A DNA stretch of 64,000 nt from Brachionus koreanus (GCA_016987375.1 PJRA01000313.1:1318715-1382714); one strand, 5' to 3'; counted from the stretch's first letter, positions 31,068-50,119 are shown. Numbers and translations: made by a program. The notes: generated by a model from the letters alone, not told the origin.

Positions 31068-33941
31068 TTTTATCTATTCATCTAAAGCTTGACCTTGTTT
31101 AACTCGACCAGGCTTTCGGAGCTCTATTTACAAAACTCTAAAGACTAAAAAAGAATAAATTTTGAATTTTTAGACCAAAACAAAAAAAAAACAAAAATTT
31201 GAGTCCACAATTGACTTTTGTTTTAGAAATAAGTTTTTAAAGTAACCCGAATATTTAGAGTAACCATGTGTAATTTGTCATAAATCGGATTTTTCTCAAG
31301 TAATTTAAAAATCGAGAAAACAAAGAATGAAAATTTTTTAAAATAAAGAATTTTCTATACAAAAAAAAAGAGAGGTATGCAAACAATAATCAAAATATTA
31401 ATATATTTTGTGTTTCATTCTTTTTTTTTACCTTTAAACCAATTTCTCAAAAAATTCAGTGTGAGTTCACTCTTAATAACTTAAAAGAAAAATTTGAATA
31501 ACGTCAAGTCATCACAGATTAAAAAAAAAAACTTAAAATTAATTTAGGAGAACCATGATTTTGTATTCGATTGATTTGACTTAGTGCCGAACACCAAGTC
31601 CCACTTAAATAAATGATTAGACGTAATAAATTCTACTTATTATTCGAGCAATGATTAATTGAGTTGAATGTATAAACATTTAGAATAAGTTCTAGCAAAT
31701 TTTAATGCTGTTAATAAATTTTTTAAAATAATATTTTTAATTTAGCTGAAATTAAATTCATAGCAAACAGAATAATAATTTAAATATTTTAGTTGTATTT
31801 AAATATTCTTTTTTATTCTAAATATAAATGTTAAATTAATAGTGTCATTTAAAATTGGGTAATTTTTCTAGGTCTAACTCGAATTCAAGTTTCTTTTCTC
31901 TTTATTCAATTAAGCAAAACTCAACAACTTATAAACAATAGGAATATTGAAAAATACCATTAAAAAAAAATTTGGTTACGAATATTATGGAAAGGCTCAC
32001 TCATCTATTAAATTGAATGAGTACAAAATTTGATACCAGTTAATTAAATTTATTTACATCTATTTCAGACATTTGATATTTTTAATGAATTTTGAGTAGT
32101 TTTTTAATAAAGAAAAAAATTAAAAACAATACTCGACTTTAATTCTATCCATCAAATAATTTCACTCTATCAAAATTAGAGTTTTTTTCTGATTTTTCTA
32201 GTCTAAGATAATTCGACACTCAAGTATTTGCCAAAATATTTTTTTTAGTTTAATTTAAATAATTAAAAAATGTTATCTCAAGGAGAAATAAACGGCAGAT
32301 GTGCTAAAAAAAAAAACAGAAAAAAAATATTTTTGATTGCTGCTGCCAATCTGCTTTTAGACAAAAATTAGATTTTATTATTCCTAAGCTTAATTTTTTT
32401 TGATACTTAATTCGAATCTGTGAATTTAAGAAGAGGAAATTATTTCAAGGCTTTTTTATTTAAAAATTCGCTTTAAAAAATTAATATTTTTAATTTTAAT
32501 ATTCTATTAAGAAAAATAAAATTGCTAGTTTTAAATCTGTAACAATGATTATTCAAATTAACACAAAGCACAAAAGTGTTAATCCATTTTGAACAAATAT
32601 GAGATTAAATTGTCTTGTTATATCAAACAATTCAAACTAAAATAATCCTTGAGATATTTCTTTTCTTGCAATTAGTTTGTCTTAGAAAGAGATTAGTTTT
32701 TTACTCTTCTGTAATAATAATTTTCATTTAGTCTTGAACAGCAAAAAAAGAGCTTTAGAAAAGATTATACGGTATTTTATGCAGATAAACAAATACATCT
32801 CCTTTTTAAATTTTCAATCATATTAAAATATTGATTTTGTTTGCTAACTTATCATATTGATACAGTATTAAGCACGTACATTTTTTAATCAAATGATGTT
32901 TCTTTAATACTCAACTATAAATCAATCTGTTAATCTAAATTTTAATAAAAAAAAAGGTTGGCTTCTTTTTTTACATGCTAGACGAACTCTTAAAAATAAT
33001 TAATTTGAATTTAAACAACTTAAAAACACAAATACAACATTTATTCATTGGTTGTATTTTATTGCTACTTTAAACTTTAGATCAGTTTAAATATTTTTTT
33101 TTTGTTTTTAAATTTTATTTATACAAAATTTTTTTCTAAAACAAAAAATTAACAATCAATTGCTTGAAAATAGACGCAAATTTCTTTCGTATCTGTTACT
33201 TTATTTGTTTTTGGCTTTTATTATATTTTTTGCAAACAAAAAAATTTCTCCATGAATTGTGCTTTGCTTATTGCTAACAGAAATTGGAATAATTTTTAAA
33301 AAAAAAATGATATGCAGCAAATTTAAGCTTAATTGGAATCTAAAAATATTCGTTTATGAGTGTAAATATATGTTGATAAACAAAATCCTACTGAAAAATA
33401 ATCTAAGAAGTGCAAAAATTATTTTTAACTAATTTTATACAAAAAAATGATCAATTTAGTTCCATCCGAGCAAAAAATTAGAATTTAATTATTTATTTGA
33501 CAAAATGAAGACAAAATTGAATAGAATTTTAAATAAAATACAAATTAAGTTTTTCAATTTCCGTAACATCTTGTCAACAAAAAAATTTAGCATTTTTTAT
33601 TGCTAAAATAGAAATTTTAAAAATAAATTATTACTGCCTTTAGATTAAAATAATAAAGACACTTGAAGACAAATTTAAGTCTTTGCATAATAATTATTTT
33701 TAAAAATTATGTTTCTGATAAAGGCTCTTTTTTATCGTTCTTTTTACTTAGCTCATATTTTATTCAAATTGAGAGCAAAATTTTTACATAAAATAATTTT
33801 TTTTTTCGTTCAAAATTAGTCACTTAATATTTTTATGATTAAAAAATACAAGTTATTATTGAGTATTTTATTTTGAAAAAGAAAATCATTATTTCACTAA
33901 TTTGGAAATCAAATTTTTTAAACATTTACTTTTTTGCACAG
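31068..33941. other. Intergenic, nothing recognised
   Basis: About 2.9 kb of AT-rich sequence between the divergent ROCK (-) and YKT6 (+) genes. It contains both promoters but has no supported frame, repeat or RNA gene. Confidence 0.5.
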
Positions 33942-33948
33942 AGCCAGA

Positions 33949-34753
33949 ATGAAATTGTTTGCTGTTTTTGTTATTTTGAAATCACCAGACGGCGGCGAAG
34001 CCAAAATTCTCAAGAAAGCTAGCGATCTGAACAATTTCGGATTCTTTCAGAGAAGTAGTGTTGACGAATTTTTGAAGTTTACGGCCAAGATAATTACTGA
34101 ACGAACTTCGGTTGGAACCCGGTCTTCTGTTAAAGAACAAGAATATTTGGCCCATGTCTATGTTCGTTCTGATAATTTAACAGGTGTTGTAGTGTCAGAT
34201 CAAGAATATAGTAATAGGGTAGCCCATAGTCTTCTAAATAAAGTATATTTTCTTTTTTTTTAAATAAATCATTCATGAAAATAAATCGTATAAGATTCTT
34301 GACGAGTTCAGCAAGGCAGTGCCAAGCAACACTTGGAATAGTCTCAAAGAAGGGTATATGAAACGTTCTTATGAATTTTAATTTAAATTTTTTTTTAGCG
34401 AAGCAAATTATAATGACTTGCCTGCTTTGCTATCAAAATTTCAGGTTTTTATTCTTTATATTGGTGTTTTTCTTTTTTTATTAATATTTGTTTTGCAGAA
34501 TCCAAAAGAAGCCGATGCTTTGACTAAACTTCAATTGGACTTGGACGAAACAAAAATTATTTTAGTAAAAATTCAACTTATTGTTTATATTAGAGTTTTA
34601 TGATTTCAATTTTAGCATGGAACAATTGAATCAATTTTACAAAGAGGTGAAAAACTGGACGATTTGGTTGCAAAGTCGGAAGATTTGGGAATTCAATCAA
34701 AAACATTCTACAAAACAGCAAAAAAGACAAACGCTTGCTGCTCATACATGTAA
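33949..34753 (+). CDS. YKT6: YKT6, longin-type prenylated R-SNARE
   Basis: Five exons close in frame: 33949-34242, 34295-34353, 34399-34444, 34499-34564 and 34616-34753. They give 200 residues (human YKT6 has 198). The N-terminal longin domain carries [13 protein letters not shown] and [14 protein letters not shown]. The SNARE motif runs from the LDETKIIL helix through [14 protein letters not shown], with the zero-layer arginine in LQRGEKL. The protein ends CCSYM, combining a CaaX-type farnesylation box with the adjacent cysteine used for a second lipid. YKT6 acts in ER-Golgi, endosomal and autophagosome fusion, cycling between cytosol and membrane. The ATG at 33949 is preferred because it begins the conserved MKLF start. 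An AG after a T-rich tract lies seven bases upstream. Introns are about 45-55 bp. Confidence 0.95.
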
Positions 34754-40161
<5,408 letters not shown>

Positions 40162-41348
40162 GCTTCCTCTTTTATTAGTAAATAAATAAACTTGAATTTT
40201 TTTCATCGTCTGTTAATTTAAATCGTTTTTTAATCATTATTTTAAATAAATATACGAAAAGATGAAAAATTTTTATTTAAAAGGAATTAGCTCACCTATT
40301 TAAATAAATAAAAAATAAAGAAAAACTAATTAAGTTGGTGTATAATCTATTATCGAAAAATAATTGATTTTTAATTTTGACCACAAACATTAAGTATGTA
40401 TTTCAAAAATATTAACTAATATAACTAATCCAGTTTTTTCAACTTCTTTAGAGCAAGAAGTTGATGTTGTTACAGGAAAGGATCGACCAAAAGGTTCAAA
40501 AACAAAAAAAAAAGTTTAGTAGTCATTTGTTCTTAATAAAATCGATTTATTAATCTTTTTATAATTTTTAGTCTTTTTATTGAATTTTTTTAAAAATAAT
40601 GCCGAACCAGAGCTTGAATTTTAATATTTTTTTAATCAAAAAATTTAGAATATGAATTTTTTAATTTTTTTATTTCTTAATCTTTGTTACTGTACCAAAT
40701 GTATAATTCAAAAAAATTATTTTTTTATTTTTTACTTTAAAATCGAGTCTTGATGACGCATTAAACTAAGGCTTTCAGTATTTGATGCGGACCTAAACGC
40801 GTAATTTCTTTATTAGAGCATGCGCTCAAAGTTAACATAATAATACAGCATGGGCGAGATGTACTTTAGTGCATGGTCAAAGAAGTGTCTTAACTTCTGG
40901 TGCAGCATAATAGAACGAGGGAATACGGTATCTATTTTTTGTTTTTTGAACAAGTTTTCTTCTTTTCTTCTTTTGGTTTTCTTCTTTTGTTCTTTTGTGG
41001 TTCCATTTTATCCATACCTCTAAATTCGGATTATAGTCAAAAACTGTTGGATATAAAAGATCAAATACTTAGAGCTTTCACTATATTGAAAATAAGTTGG
41101 ATAAAACTCAAACAAATAAATTTAAATTAACTTATGGAATCAAAAAATTTTCTAATTACGGCGTATTTTATTCTATGTATCTAATCACTAAAATTAATCT
41201 TAAAATTTATAGTCTCTAGTTGCTTTTGATAAAAATTCAACTCACAAAATTTATATTTATTATATAAAATGTTTAAATGTAAATTTAAAATTGTTAATTT
41301 AGAATAGCTAATAGATCATATTTATTTGATCTATTTCAAAAATTCCAG
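40162..41348. other. Intergenic, no gene resolved
   Basis: It contains the SRP54 polyadenylation region and a terminal-exon-like fragment (40452-40519) with an AG acceptor and a lysine-rich end. A somewhat GC-richer stretch at about 40745-40920 has short inverted repeats but no RNA family I can recognise. Confidence 0.4.
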
Positions 41349-41656
41349 TATCAGACTTAAATGTGTTTTTTCATCATGCAAATTACTATATTCCAATTAC
41401 AATGCGTTGTTTTGCCAATCATTTGAGAAATAAGCACCAAAAAAATTCAAAAAATGTTATTTTTTTTCAATGTTCTATTGATTCTTGCAGAAGAAAATAT
41501 ATAGAAAGTATAAAAAGCTTAATTGTTCCTTATTTAGGCCACTTTAACAACGAAACAAGCTTTGAATGCATCTTCAATTCTTGTGAATATATGACTAACA
41601 GCAAATCCGACTTTTCAACACATTTGTCTAGATATCATCCAGTGAAAATGGAATAA
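41349..41656 (+). CDS. Orphan C2H2 zinc-finger fragment
   Basis: The frame opens after an AG acceptor at 41347-41348, which suggests an internal or final exon rather than a whole gene. It encodes about 100 residues. The first finger is represented only by its histidine half (CFANHLRNKH). Then comes a degenerate C-x4-C without clear histidines (FQCSIDSC), and a good C2H2 finger (FECIFNSCEYMTNSKSDFSTHLSRYH). It stops shortly after. I see no convincing upstream exon within 1 kb. It may be a decaying gene, a piece of a transposon-associated zinc-finger family, or an exon of an unresolved gene. Function is unassigned. Confidence 0.4.
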
Positions 41657-42121
41657 AACATGCGACAATGTTTTAAACTAAAAAAAACAAATGATACATG
41701 TGAAAATGAATTTTCAAAATTAGCATCTTTTGATTCTAATAAAAATCCCCAAGGAAAAATCAATAGTTTGATTAATTAAATCAATATAATATGATATTTA
41801 AAAAAAAAAATTTTTTTACCAAATAAATACATTTATGTGACAATTTAATGAATTCTCTAAAAAATTTTATTTTTCAGTATAAAAGTAAGTCATCGTTTTA
41901 CAGAAGAATTAAGAACCTTAGCTGGCAAAAAAATTGTTTCAAATAGTTAATTTAAAGTTGACCTGGGCATGATTTATCAAAAAGCTATGAATCTTATGTT
42001 AGTATGCTTTAAAAAGGAGAAAGTTAGTGCTTTCAAAGCATAACATAACAATTTTAAATTTTTTTTTAATTTCCAAGATTTTAAAAAAATTTTATTTAAA
42101 TTTTTAACATAATTAATATAA

Positions 42122-45100
42122 TTAAAATTCTGGATTGCCAAAACCTAATTGCTCTTGAAGCATATGAATTTCTTCCAATAATTCTGGATTATCTAAGTTT
42201 AATTTTATTGCATATTTATAAGCCTGTTCAGCTTCAAGAGGCTTAGTTGTCTTTAAACATATTAGCGATAGATATGCCCATACTTCCGGAGCCTTGTTGT
42301 TCAAAATGTTTGCTTCGGCTAGTGCATTTTTTGCCTCTTCTAATTGATCAAGCTAAAAAAAATTTTTTTCTCTATATCTATTTTCCAAGTTTTAATTTTA
42401 ATTATATTACCCTATAGCAACAAATTCCAACACCGAGCCATGACATGCATGATGGGCTATTTTTACATGGGTATAAAAATAATTTTTTTGACTCTTCATA
42501 CTAGAGAGAAATGTTAAAAAACTAAAAAAATTATCTTTAAAATTACGTTTTCTTCTTTTAAATATATTGAAGCTAATCGAATGTAAATCGAATGAGTATG
42601 ATGAGTGGGTAATTCAGGAAACAACAAAACTCGTTCGTACCTTTCTTTTGCATCTCGAAATTCGCCTGCTAAGTATCTAATATGTGCCCATAAAATCCAT
42701 GCTTCATAATTCTAAATTAGTTTAAAAATAATTTAAAATTAAAATAGAATACACTACACAAAAATATTTTATATTAAAAACCTGATAATCAAAAGAAAGA
42801 GCTTCACAACAATGTTTTTCAGCCTCTTCAAGTTCGTTTTTGGCCAGCTTTATTTTGGTTAATAAAATATGGTATTGACAACTTGGTCCTCCATTTACAT
42901 TGACTAATTCTTTAGCCATAAATTTCTCTGCCCACTTGAATTCAATGTTAAAAAAAAAAATTATTACAAATTACTTACAGAAAATGCATTGTTTTTTATC
43001 AAGAAGCATGCTGTTCTCAAATAAATTGATTTTTTAATGGCCAATTCAGTTGTTGCCTCCCTCTCTTTTAGAGTAGGGCCAAATTCATCAATTTTTGGAT
43101 TGATTATTGCAGGAGATTTGCTCTTCGGGCCAATATCAATTTTTGATTTATTTGGATTAGTTATCGTTCCACGCTTACTATTTCTACTCTTTGATTCAGA
43201 ATGTATTTTACTCTCATCAACTAATTCTATTTTGATTAAAATTTAAAATTCAGAATAAGTTAAAACTAACAATAAAAGCCTAAGCTAGACTCTCAAGAAA
43301 AAAGTTTATTCTTAAAACTGAACTTTTTTTATAATTTTTATTTGTAACTTTGGTGAATATTTTTTACCTTCTTCTTTTTTAGTAGCTTCATCTTCTGTCT
43401 CAGGTTGAGGTGGTTGGATATTCATACTAATCATTAATTCATTCAATTGAGCCTGATTCATTTTAGTCACTTTTTTAAGGGTTATATCAGCATTTAAATC
43501 TTGGCCTTTTTGTTCATAAAGCATTGCGTATAATGTCCAAGCAATAACATTTTCACTCTCTTGAGCAATAACTCTTTCCAAAAAAGTTTCAGCCATTTCA
43601 TATTTTTCTTGCATTGTCGATATAACACTGAATAGCAAAAGTCTTTTCGAATTAGAATATTAATTGTTGAATATATAAAATTTTAGATTTATTTACCCAT
43701 TTAAATCATTGGGATTAATTGATATGCACTCTTTCAGACATTCTTCAGTTCTAGCCAAGTCTTCAATAAGGAGATTAAATGCAGCGTAGTCAAACCAATT
43801 TGAAAAATTATCTTTTTCGCGAGCGATTCTCTTTAAGAAAAAAATCTATTTAGCTAATATGAAAAAAAAAAACTAATTTTTTTCTTTTATTAATAAAATT
43901 ATTTATAGAATTTAAACAGGTCTGAATTTACACATTAATCAAAATTGAATTGGACCCTTAATTTTTTTATCTTTTATCATTAAGCATGTGAAATTTGGTA
44001 GTAAAGAGAAGATAAAAATTTGAAAAAATTAGAGGATCCATTGTTGCAGTTACTATAAAATTATGCAATTAATCTACAAATTTTACTAGAATCAAAATTG
44101 AATCAAAATTAAATCAAAATGTCTTTTCTTCTACTTTTTTCAATTATGCAACTATATGCAACTCTAGCAACATGTTGCATTTACAGAACTTAATTTTAAA
44201 TCTAAAAAAAAGTTATGCTTTAAATTTTTGTTTTTTTATGAAAAATAAAATTAAAATCAATCAATTTTGAGAAAAAAATTCTTGATCCTACAGTCCAGCA
44301 AAATAGAAACGTTCCAATCTTTAAATAAAATATAAAGATTTTTGGTTGCTAATGAATCTACTTTACTGAATTCAACTATTAAAAGCTGAATCATGGATAG
44401 TATTTTTTGTTTTTTTTTTGAGTTAGTAAATTTCTGAAATGGACAAAAAAAGAACTTTAAATTAATATTGCCTAGTACCACAAGGTATAGAAATAAATAA
44501 AAACACAAGACAAGTCGATTTAAAATGTTAATGAACTTTACTGATAGAAAACAAATTATTAGAAGAAGAGATAATACCTCCTGATAATAGTAAGCAGCAA
44601 GATCATAGTTTCGGTTCATTTCGGCTTCAACAGCGAAGTGTTTCAATTGTTGGTTGTCATTCAAATTGGTCTCAATCGCCGGAACATCTTCAACAGTGAG
44701 TGAATTGTTTAATGATTTATGTAGTTCGTCAATTAAAAACACGTAGAGTTCGGACAAAAATTGTTGCAGCTCATCAGGATCATTTAGTACACTAGTTCTC
44801 AAAAACTTTTCTCTAACAATCTTAATAACACTGTTTTTTAATTGTTCCTTGAAAGCAAAATATTTTCCTGTTGAATTGAGCTCATATAAAAGCTTTTTTC
44901 GTCTAAAAAAAAATTAAAATTTTGAATAAAATTTGCTAATTTTTACTTTAATTCAAGTTCGGATTCTCGGGATGATTTACTCGAGCTTTCAGAACCGAAC
45001 TCATTTTGATCGAGATTTAATTTTCTATAGTCTTCTAAAACTGCGTTTAAAATACTTTTAATCTGTCCATGATAGTCGGACACAGCTTTTTCTGCACTAT

Positions 45101-47601
45101 TTGTTTTTATAGGATACTTTGGTCTTGGAGGTATCAATTCCGATACTCTTAATAAAAATTTTAAAGATCAATTTTTAATCTTTATAATAGAATAATATAC
45201 TTTTTAGCCAAATAATCAAGAGGTTTTCTTGGTATCAATGGTTTATCAAATTTTATATCGATAACAACGAAAGACTTGGACTCAATAATCTGTTGCACAG
45301 ATTGACTCATGTCATGAGCGTCTGCGTTTGATTCACGGGCCTAAATAATTTTTAAAATTTTTTTTTTGAAATTAAATTGCAGTTTAGTTATTTTATATAA
45401 ATAAATTTAATTTACTATCAAACTTATCAACAGGACGTTTAGTATTTTTTTATTTTTGATTCACAATCATGTTTAATTTTCTTAATGAAAAAAAATTTTT
45501 TTTCATTACAATTTAAATTTAATTGTTTACTTTTTTGAAATAGAAGATATTCTAAGTCCGATTAGTATTCTATACTAAACGATGATTTTACTTTATTAAA
45601 AAATTATAAATGAAATTTTTTTTTTTTTTATTCCAATAGCTTTAAAACAAAATTTACATGGTTGTTAATCAGAATTAAAAAAAACTAAGCGTATGAGAAA
45701 AAAATGCTGAAAGTTTAAAAAATGTTTAATCTAAGAAAATTTAAGAAGATAGTTTAAAACTCTTAGCTTTTTAAATGCAATACCGGTATCTATAAACTAC
45801 TATTTAAAAAATTTCATTGACTTTATTTAGAAGCAATTTGTTTAATTTTACTTTTTTATTTTCTCTTTTTTCGACAGCTTTTTGCTCTTTTTTGATTGGC
45901 ATTACAGCAAAATTTCGGTCATACAGCGAACAGACAACTTTGAGCGCTTCATCAGCGATGCCAATTTTCCTTTTTGTTTTTGTCGAATATTCGCCGTCTT
46001 GGAAAGGATGAATTTTATAGGCTCCTCGAATATGAGTTGCACCCGGATAGAGTAACGGCTGCATGTCAACAAAGGCAACTCCGTGATAGGACATATTCAA
46101 ATCTTCATCCTAAATAAAATTTTTGCTTAAATTTTTTATTAAAATCTTTATAATTTATTTAAATTTTTGTAAATATCTTAATCTAATAAACAAAAATAAA
46201 AAAAAACTTAGTACAACAAATGTCTTTCCAAAATTGATAAGGAAAGAATGCATGAGCTAATTTAGAGAGTAAAGATAAATCTTGATTTAATTCGTAAAAA
46301 ATAAATTGACTTTATCCGAAAACTTGATTTTTCAAGTAATATGGATGGTCTTTAAAATGTCTTAAAAATTACTCTTTTTCCTTTAACCCCTGAAGGTATA
46401 GCTGATCTCATTATTTCAATGGGCCAATATCTTGCTTTCAATATTTGATCTCTCATTCTTTTAATTTTTGAAATTTAGAATAAAAATTTATTTTTCAATT
46501 AAATTTAACTACGCAATGTTAGAGGAATGATTGAGATAGCATCTGCGCTCCGAATTCCAGACAACTCGATGTTTTTCCTTTTCAGCTGTTTGTCTATACT
46601 CGGCTTCCTCCTTAGCAGCAAAATCTCCAAGCTCTTCTACATCTTCTTCTTCATGATGAGCCAAAGTTGGCAAGAAAATAGCATTGGTTGCCTGAATTCC
46701 ACGAGTGTCAGCATAGCGCTTTTGTTTAACTGGCGGATCTGAAGGAGATTTTAGAATACCATTAACAAAAGCAATTGGATTATCTTTTTCCTCATTCAAA
46801 GGTAAAGGCAAAGAAGAAGTATATGCATACTCTCGGTTGTTGTTCAACCATTGCTCTGGTACTGCATACATTGAATCAAGATTGATGGTCAAAAGATTTG
46901 ACTTTGACAAATCATCTTCACTGATAATTGGCTGTTCAATCATTACCCTAATCTCAAGTTCGGGCTAATTTATGAATTAGAAAAATTTTATTTCAAAAAT
47001 TTATTTTTTGATTACTAATGGAACATCTTGTGAATGAGCTTCTAATGTTGAGCCTGGTGTTGGATAGACTGAAAGTTTTAGAGACAATTCGGTCTTGCCT
47101 CGAATTATATCAAGCAAGTCAAAAGTACATTGACCAAATGTTTGGATTTTTTCTTCTTTTTGTTTTTTTTCTTTTGGTAATACCTCGATGAGAGTAACTG
47201 AAAATAAATAATAATCATTTAATAAATTCAGAAATAATTTTGAATTTATTTTATTTACTGATAACTGGCTTGAATGCTAAGTCATCAATGCTAAAGTAAT
47301 CAGAAGTAACAACATTAAGATTAGCGCTGAAATTTATATCTGGCGTATTCTCAGGAGTAATATGAAATTTAGGGGATTCAGCTATCTGTACTTCATTAAA
47401 ATCAATTTTGGCGTAAAGCGAAACTCCTTCTGGTTTTTGAGTAACCTTTATTTTATTAAATAAAAAAATTAAAAATTAAACAATTTAATTTTTTGCTTTA
47501 ATTACTAGGTTTTTGCATTTTTTGATAAAAACATTTATTTTCTCAGTTGATTTGTCATTACTAGAATGAATTGATAGCTTAGATTTCTGGCCGTCTTGCA
47601 T
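42122..47601 (-). CDS. CFAP70: CFAP70 (TTC18), ciliary/flagellar TPR protein
   Basis: A gene of about 15-18 exons read from 47601 down to the stop at 42122. Recognisable blocks in order: an N-terminal beta domain (DDLAFKPVI); the [11 protein letters not shown] segment; [14 protein letters not shown]; the [18 protein letters not shown] block at about 46020-46100; IPPRPKYP and [12 protein letters not shown] (about 45050-45135); [15 protein letters not shown]; and a run of TPR repeats including the region near 43400-43640. The C-terminus [13 protein letters not shown] to LGFGNPEF matches the end of CFAP70. In other animals the protein belongs to the outer-dynein-arm region of motile cilia. Most introns are 45-90 bp. 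One of about 745 bp (about 43835-44578) holds a MITE remnant, and another near 45350-45800 is also longer. Some exon edges are approximate. Confidence 0.92.
43986..44245. mobile_element. Degenerate MITE copy C in a CFAP70 intron
   Basis: The stretch from ATGTGAAATTTGGTA (about 43986) to the segment holding GTTGCATTTACAGAACT (about 44173-44189), plus about 50 bases beyond it, is similar in order to copies A and B. The outer inverted repeats are not intact and no target duplication is visible. It is an older relative. Confidence 0.45.
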
Positions 47602-47640
47602 TTTAAATAATAATTAATATTATGTGTTTATAATAGTGAA

Positions 47641-47658
47641 ATATATATATATATATAT
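47641..47658. repeat. (AT)n microsatellite upstream of CFAP70
   Basis: Nine AT units lie 40 bp upstream of the CFAP70 start codon. Confidence 0.9.
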
Positions 47659-50119
47659 TGTAATAATAATTTTTAACTTTAGTATGTTTAAAAAAGGTTG
47701 TCATAGAAACTTGATATTTATATTTGGCAAAACATTTGTTAAGCGAAAATTGATTTTTTCTTCAAAATTCCTTTAATGCCAAATTGAATAGAAGAAAAGG
47801 TTTTTTAAAATTAATAAAAAATACATTTATATTATTTAAATTCAAATTTGAAGTTAATTACTTTAATAGTATAGCGGGACCACGTTAGTCTTCCTGCTTT
47901 GTCAATTTAGTCTTACTAAACTTCACCGTAGAATATTAACTATTATTATTATAGTATTAATAATTTTCTAGAAAAATCACCTGAAAATAGGAATAAAATT
48001 AAAGAAAAATGACTCAAGAAATTTAAAATACAATTTAAGGAATAGCGGAAATTTGATAGAACCAATGTCAAAAACAGCAAATGGTGAAAAAACCTTTGAA
48101 TATTTTTATGTGAGACTGATAAATAGCTATGTGATCAAGAGATCAATGTTAAAGTTTTCAACTTTCAAGCAATCTATTTTCAATAATATCAATTTTAATT
48201 TTACAGATTTTGAAAAAAAATTCTAATTTAAATGTTTCAATGTTTTACTTTTTAAATTAATATTTTTTTTCTATTTTTTTTAAATTTGTAATGATTACTT
48301 TTATAAAATATCGGTCAATATTGACATGGGCCTGTTGATTAACCTTGAAATAATAAAAGAACGTTTAAATGAAAAATTTACGATTTAAAGTTTTAAAAAA
48401 AGTCAACTATTCATTTATTGATCTTTAAAGAAATATTAGGAAATTACAATTTCGTCAATGAGTCAAAAAATTTGAAAAAAAGCAAGTCAAATTTTTTCAT
48501 TTATTTGTTAATAAAATTTTTTTCATTAATAAGATTTAAGTAATTTAAAATAAATTTATTACTTTTAAGTTTATTAACATTTTCGACTAGTTTAAATCAA
48601 CCTAAAACCGACCTTTGTGAAACTCTTAATTTAAGAGATACAGGTTATACGCACATGGCGTAATTTTAAAGCTATTTATTACTGTCACGAAGAAAAAAAT
48701 CTGCATGATGAGTGTTGTTTTAAACTCAAAAAGAACTTTAAGTTAAAATGGTTGACTCGTTGAATCGTTACAAAATATAAACTAAAAAAGTATTAGTAAA
48801 TAAAATAAAGTAGAGGCTGGACCTCGAATTTTGATTGTTGAAGAATTGTAGAATTTGACTTTAAAAAATAAAAAATTTTTTATAACATTTTTAGTTTAGT
48901 TCAATAAAGTTTAAAATATTCGTTTTTCTTGTTTACAAGTTTAAAAAGAGAATGTTAAAATTAAAAATTTAAAAAAATAATTAAATAATGAAATTAGTGT
49001 ATTTTCTAGCAAATAAAAACTATAAAATGATTCTTTATTGAAGGATTTAGAACTCAAAAAGATCGAAAATTTTCTTGAAGGATAGACATTTAATGTTTAT
49101 CTTAATAATTCTAATTAAATCATCTTTTGGCTCACTTTAAAAAAGCCGGTCTAAAGAACGTACTTATTTGAAAGAAATTCATTAATTATTAATTAAAAAA
49201 TAACATAAACAATAATCAAAAATAATTTTATTTTATTAGCTTTAATAATTGAACATATTATTTTTGAAATTTGGTTTTAATTTAGTTTTAATTTTGGACA
49301 CAAGTTGTAATTTTCTTTCTTCATACTTAATACTCATTTTTTAGGCTAGAATAAACTTAGTTGCTAAAAGCTGTGCTTTTTCAAATTCTTTTGTTTTAAT
49401 CTTTTTAATATGGGATGATGATTTTTATTACCAAAATGTAAAAATTTTTGTCAATTGTAAGTCAACTAGTTTTTTGAAATTTTGAATGTAACATCGATGA
49501 AGAGTGTTAAATTCAACATTTTACGTCAGCTTTGATCCGTTTTTTCAATGAAAAAATGATAAATCATCAATCGTCATCAAGTCTTTAGTCATCTATTGAG
49601 GAATTTTTCGATTCCTTGCTGATACTATTCATGGCCTTTGCAGTCAGAAAACTCAACATGATCACACAGTTCTTTTTTACAGCTGACTGATTTGATGCTT
49701 GTTGATGCTGATGGATACGGGAGCAACCATTGATTTCTGATATCATATATTCGAAAATAGATCCACTTATCATCATAACTAATAATTCATCTGAAAATTC
49801 GTTCATCTAGAAGAGTACAAATTTCAATGCGTAATTGAATATCGAAATCTTTCAAATCATGAAGAACAACTACGCAACTACTACTGTTAACTTTGTTAAT
49901 CAAATCAAGATGACGAGCAAAATTTAAAAATTTTCATTTAAATTTTTTATTTCATAAAATTTTTTAGAATTTAATAAAAAAATAGACATATAAATTAAAA
50001 AGCATTTAACTCTGTTTATTTTAACATACAATGTGACTTACAGTTTTGGAATTACAAAGAAAAATCAAAAGTATCCTATCTTTTACAAAGCTCAAAATGT
50101 TATGACTCAATTTAATATT

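Noticed and set aside
40745..40920. Possible snoRNA or other small RNA in a GC-richer stretch with a TGATGA-like box
   Set aside because: No matching D box, no convincing terminal stem and no target complementarity could be read, so it is not called.
44257..44802. Minus-strand frame of 181 codons as one exon
   Set aside because: Only the first ~75 codons are CFAP70 coding. The rest reads through a donor near 44579 into a long intron and loses all similarity.
49585..49806. 73-codon minus-strand frame near the 50-kb retrotransposon fossil
   Set aside because: No reverse-transcriptase or other motif could be recognised in it, so it cannot be attached to the fossil.
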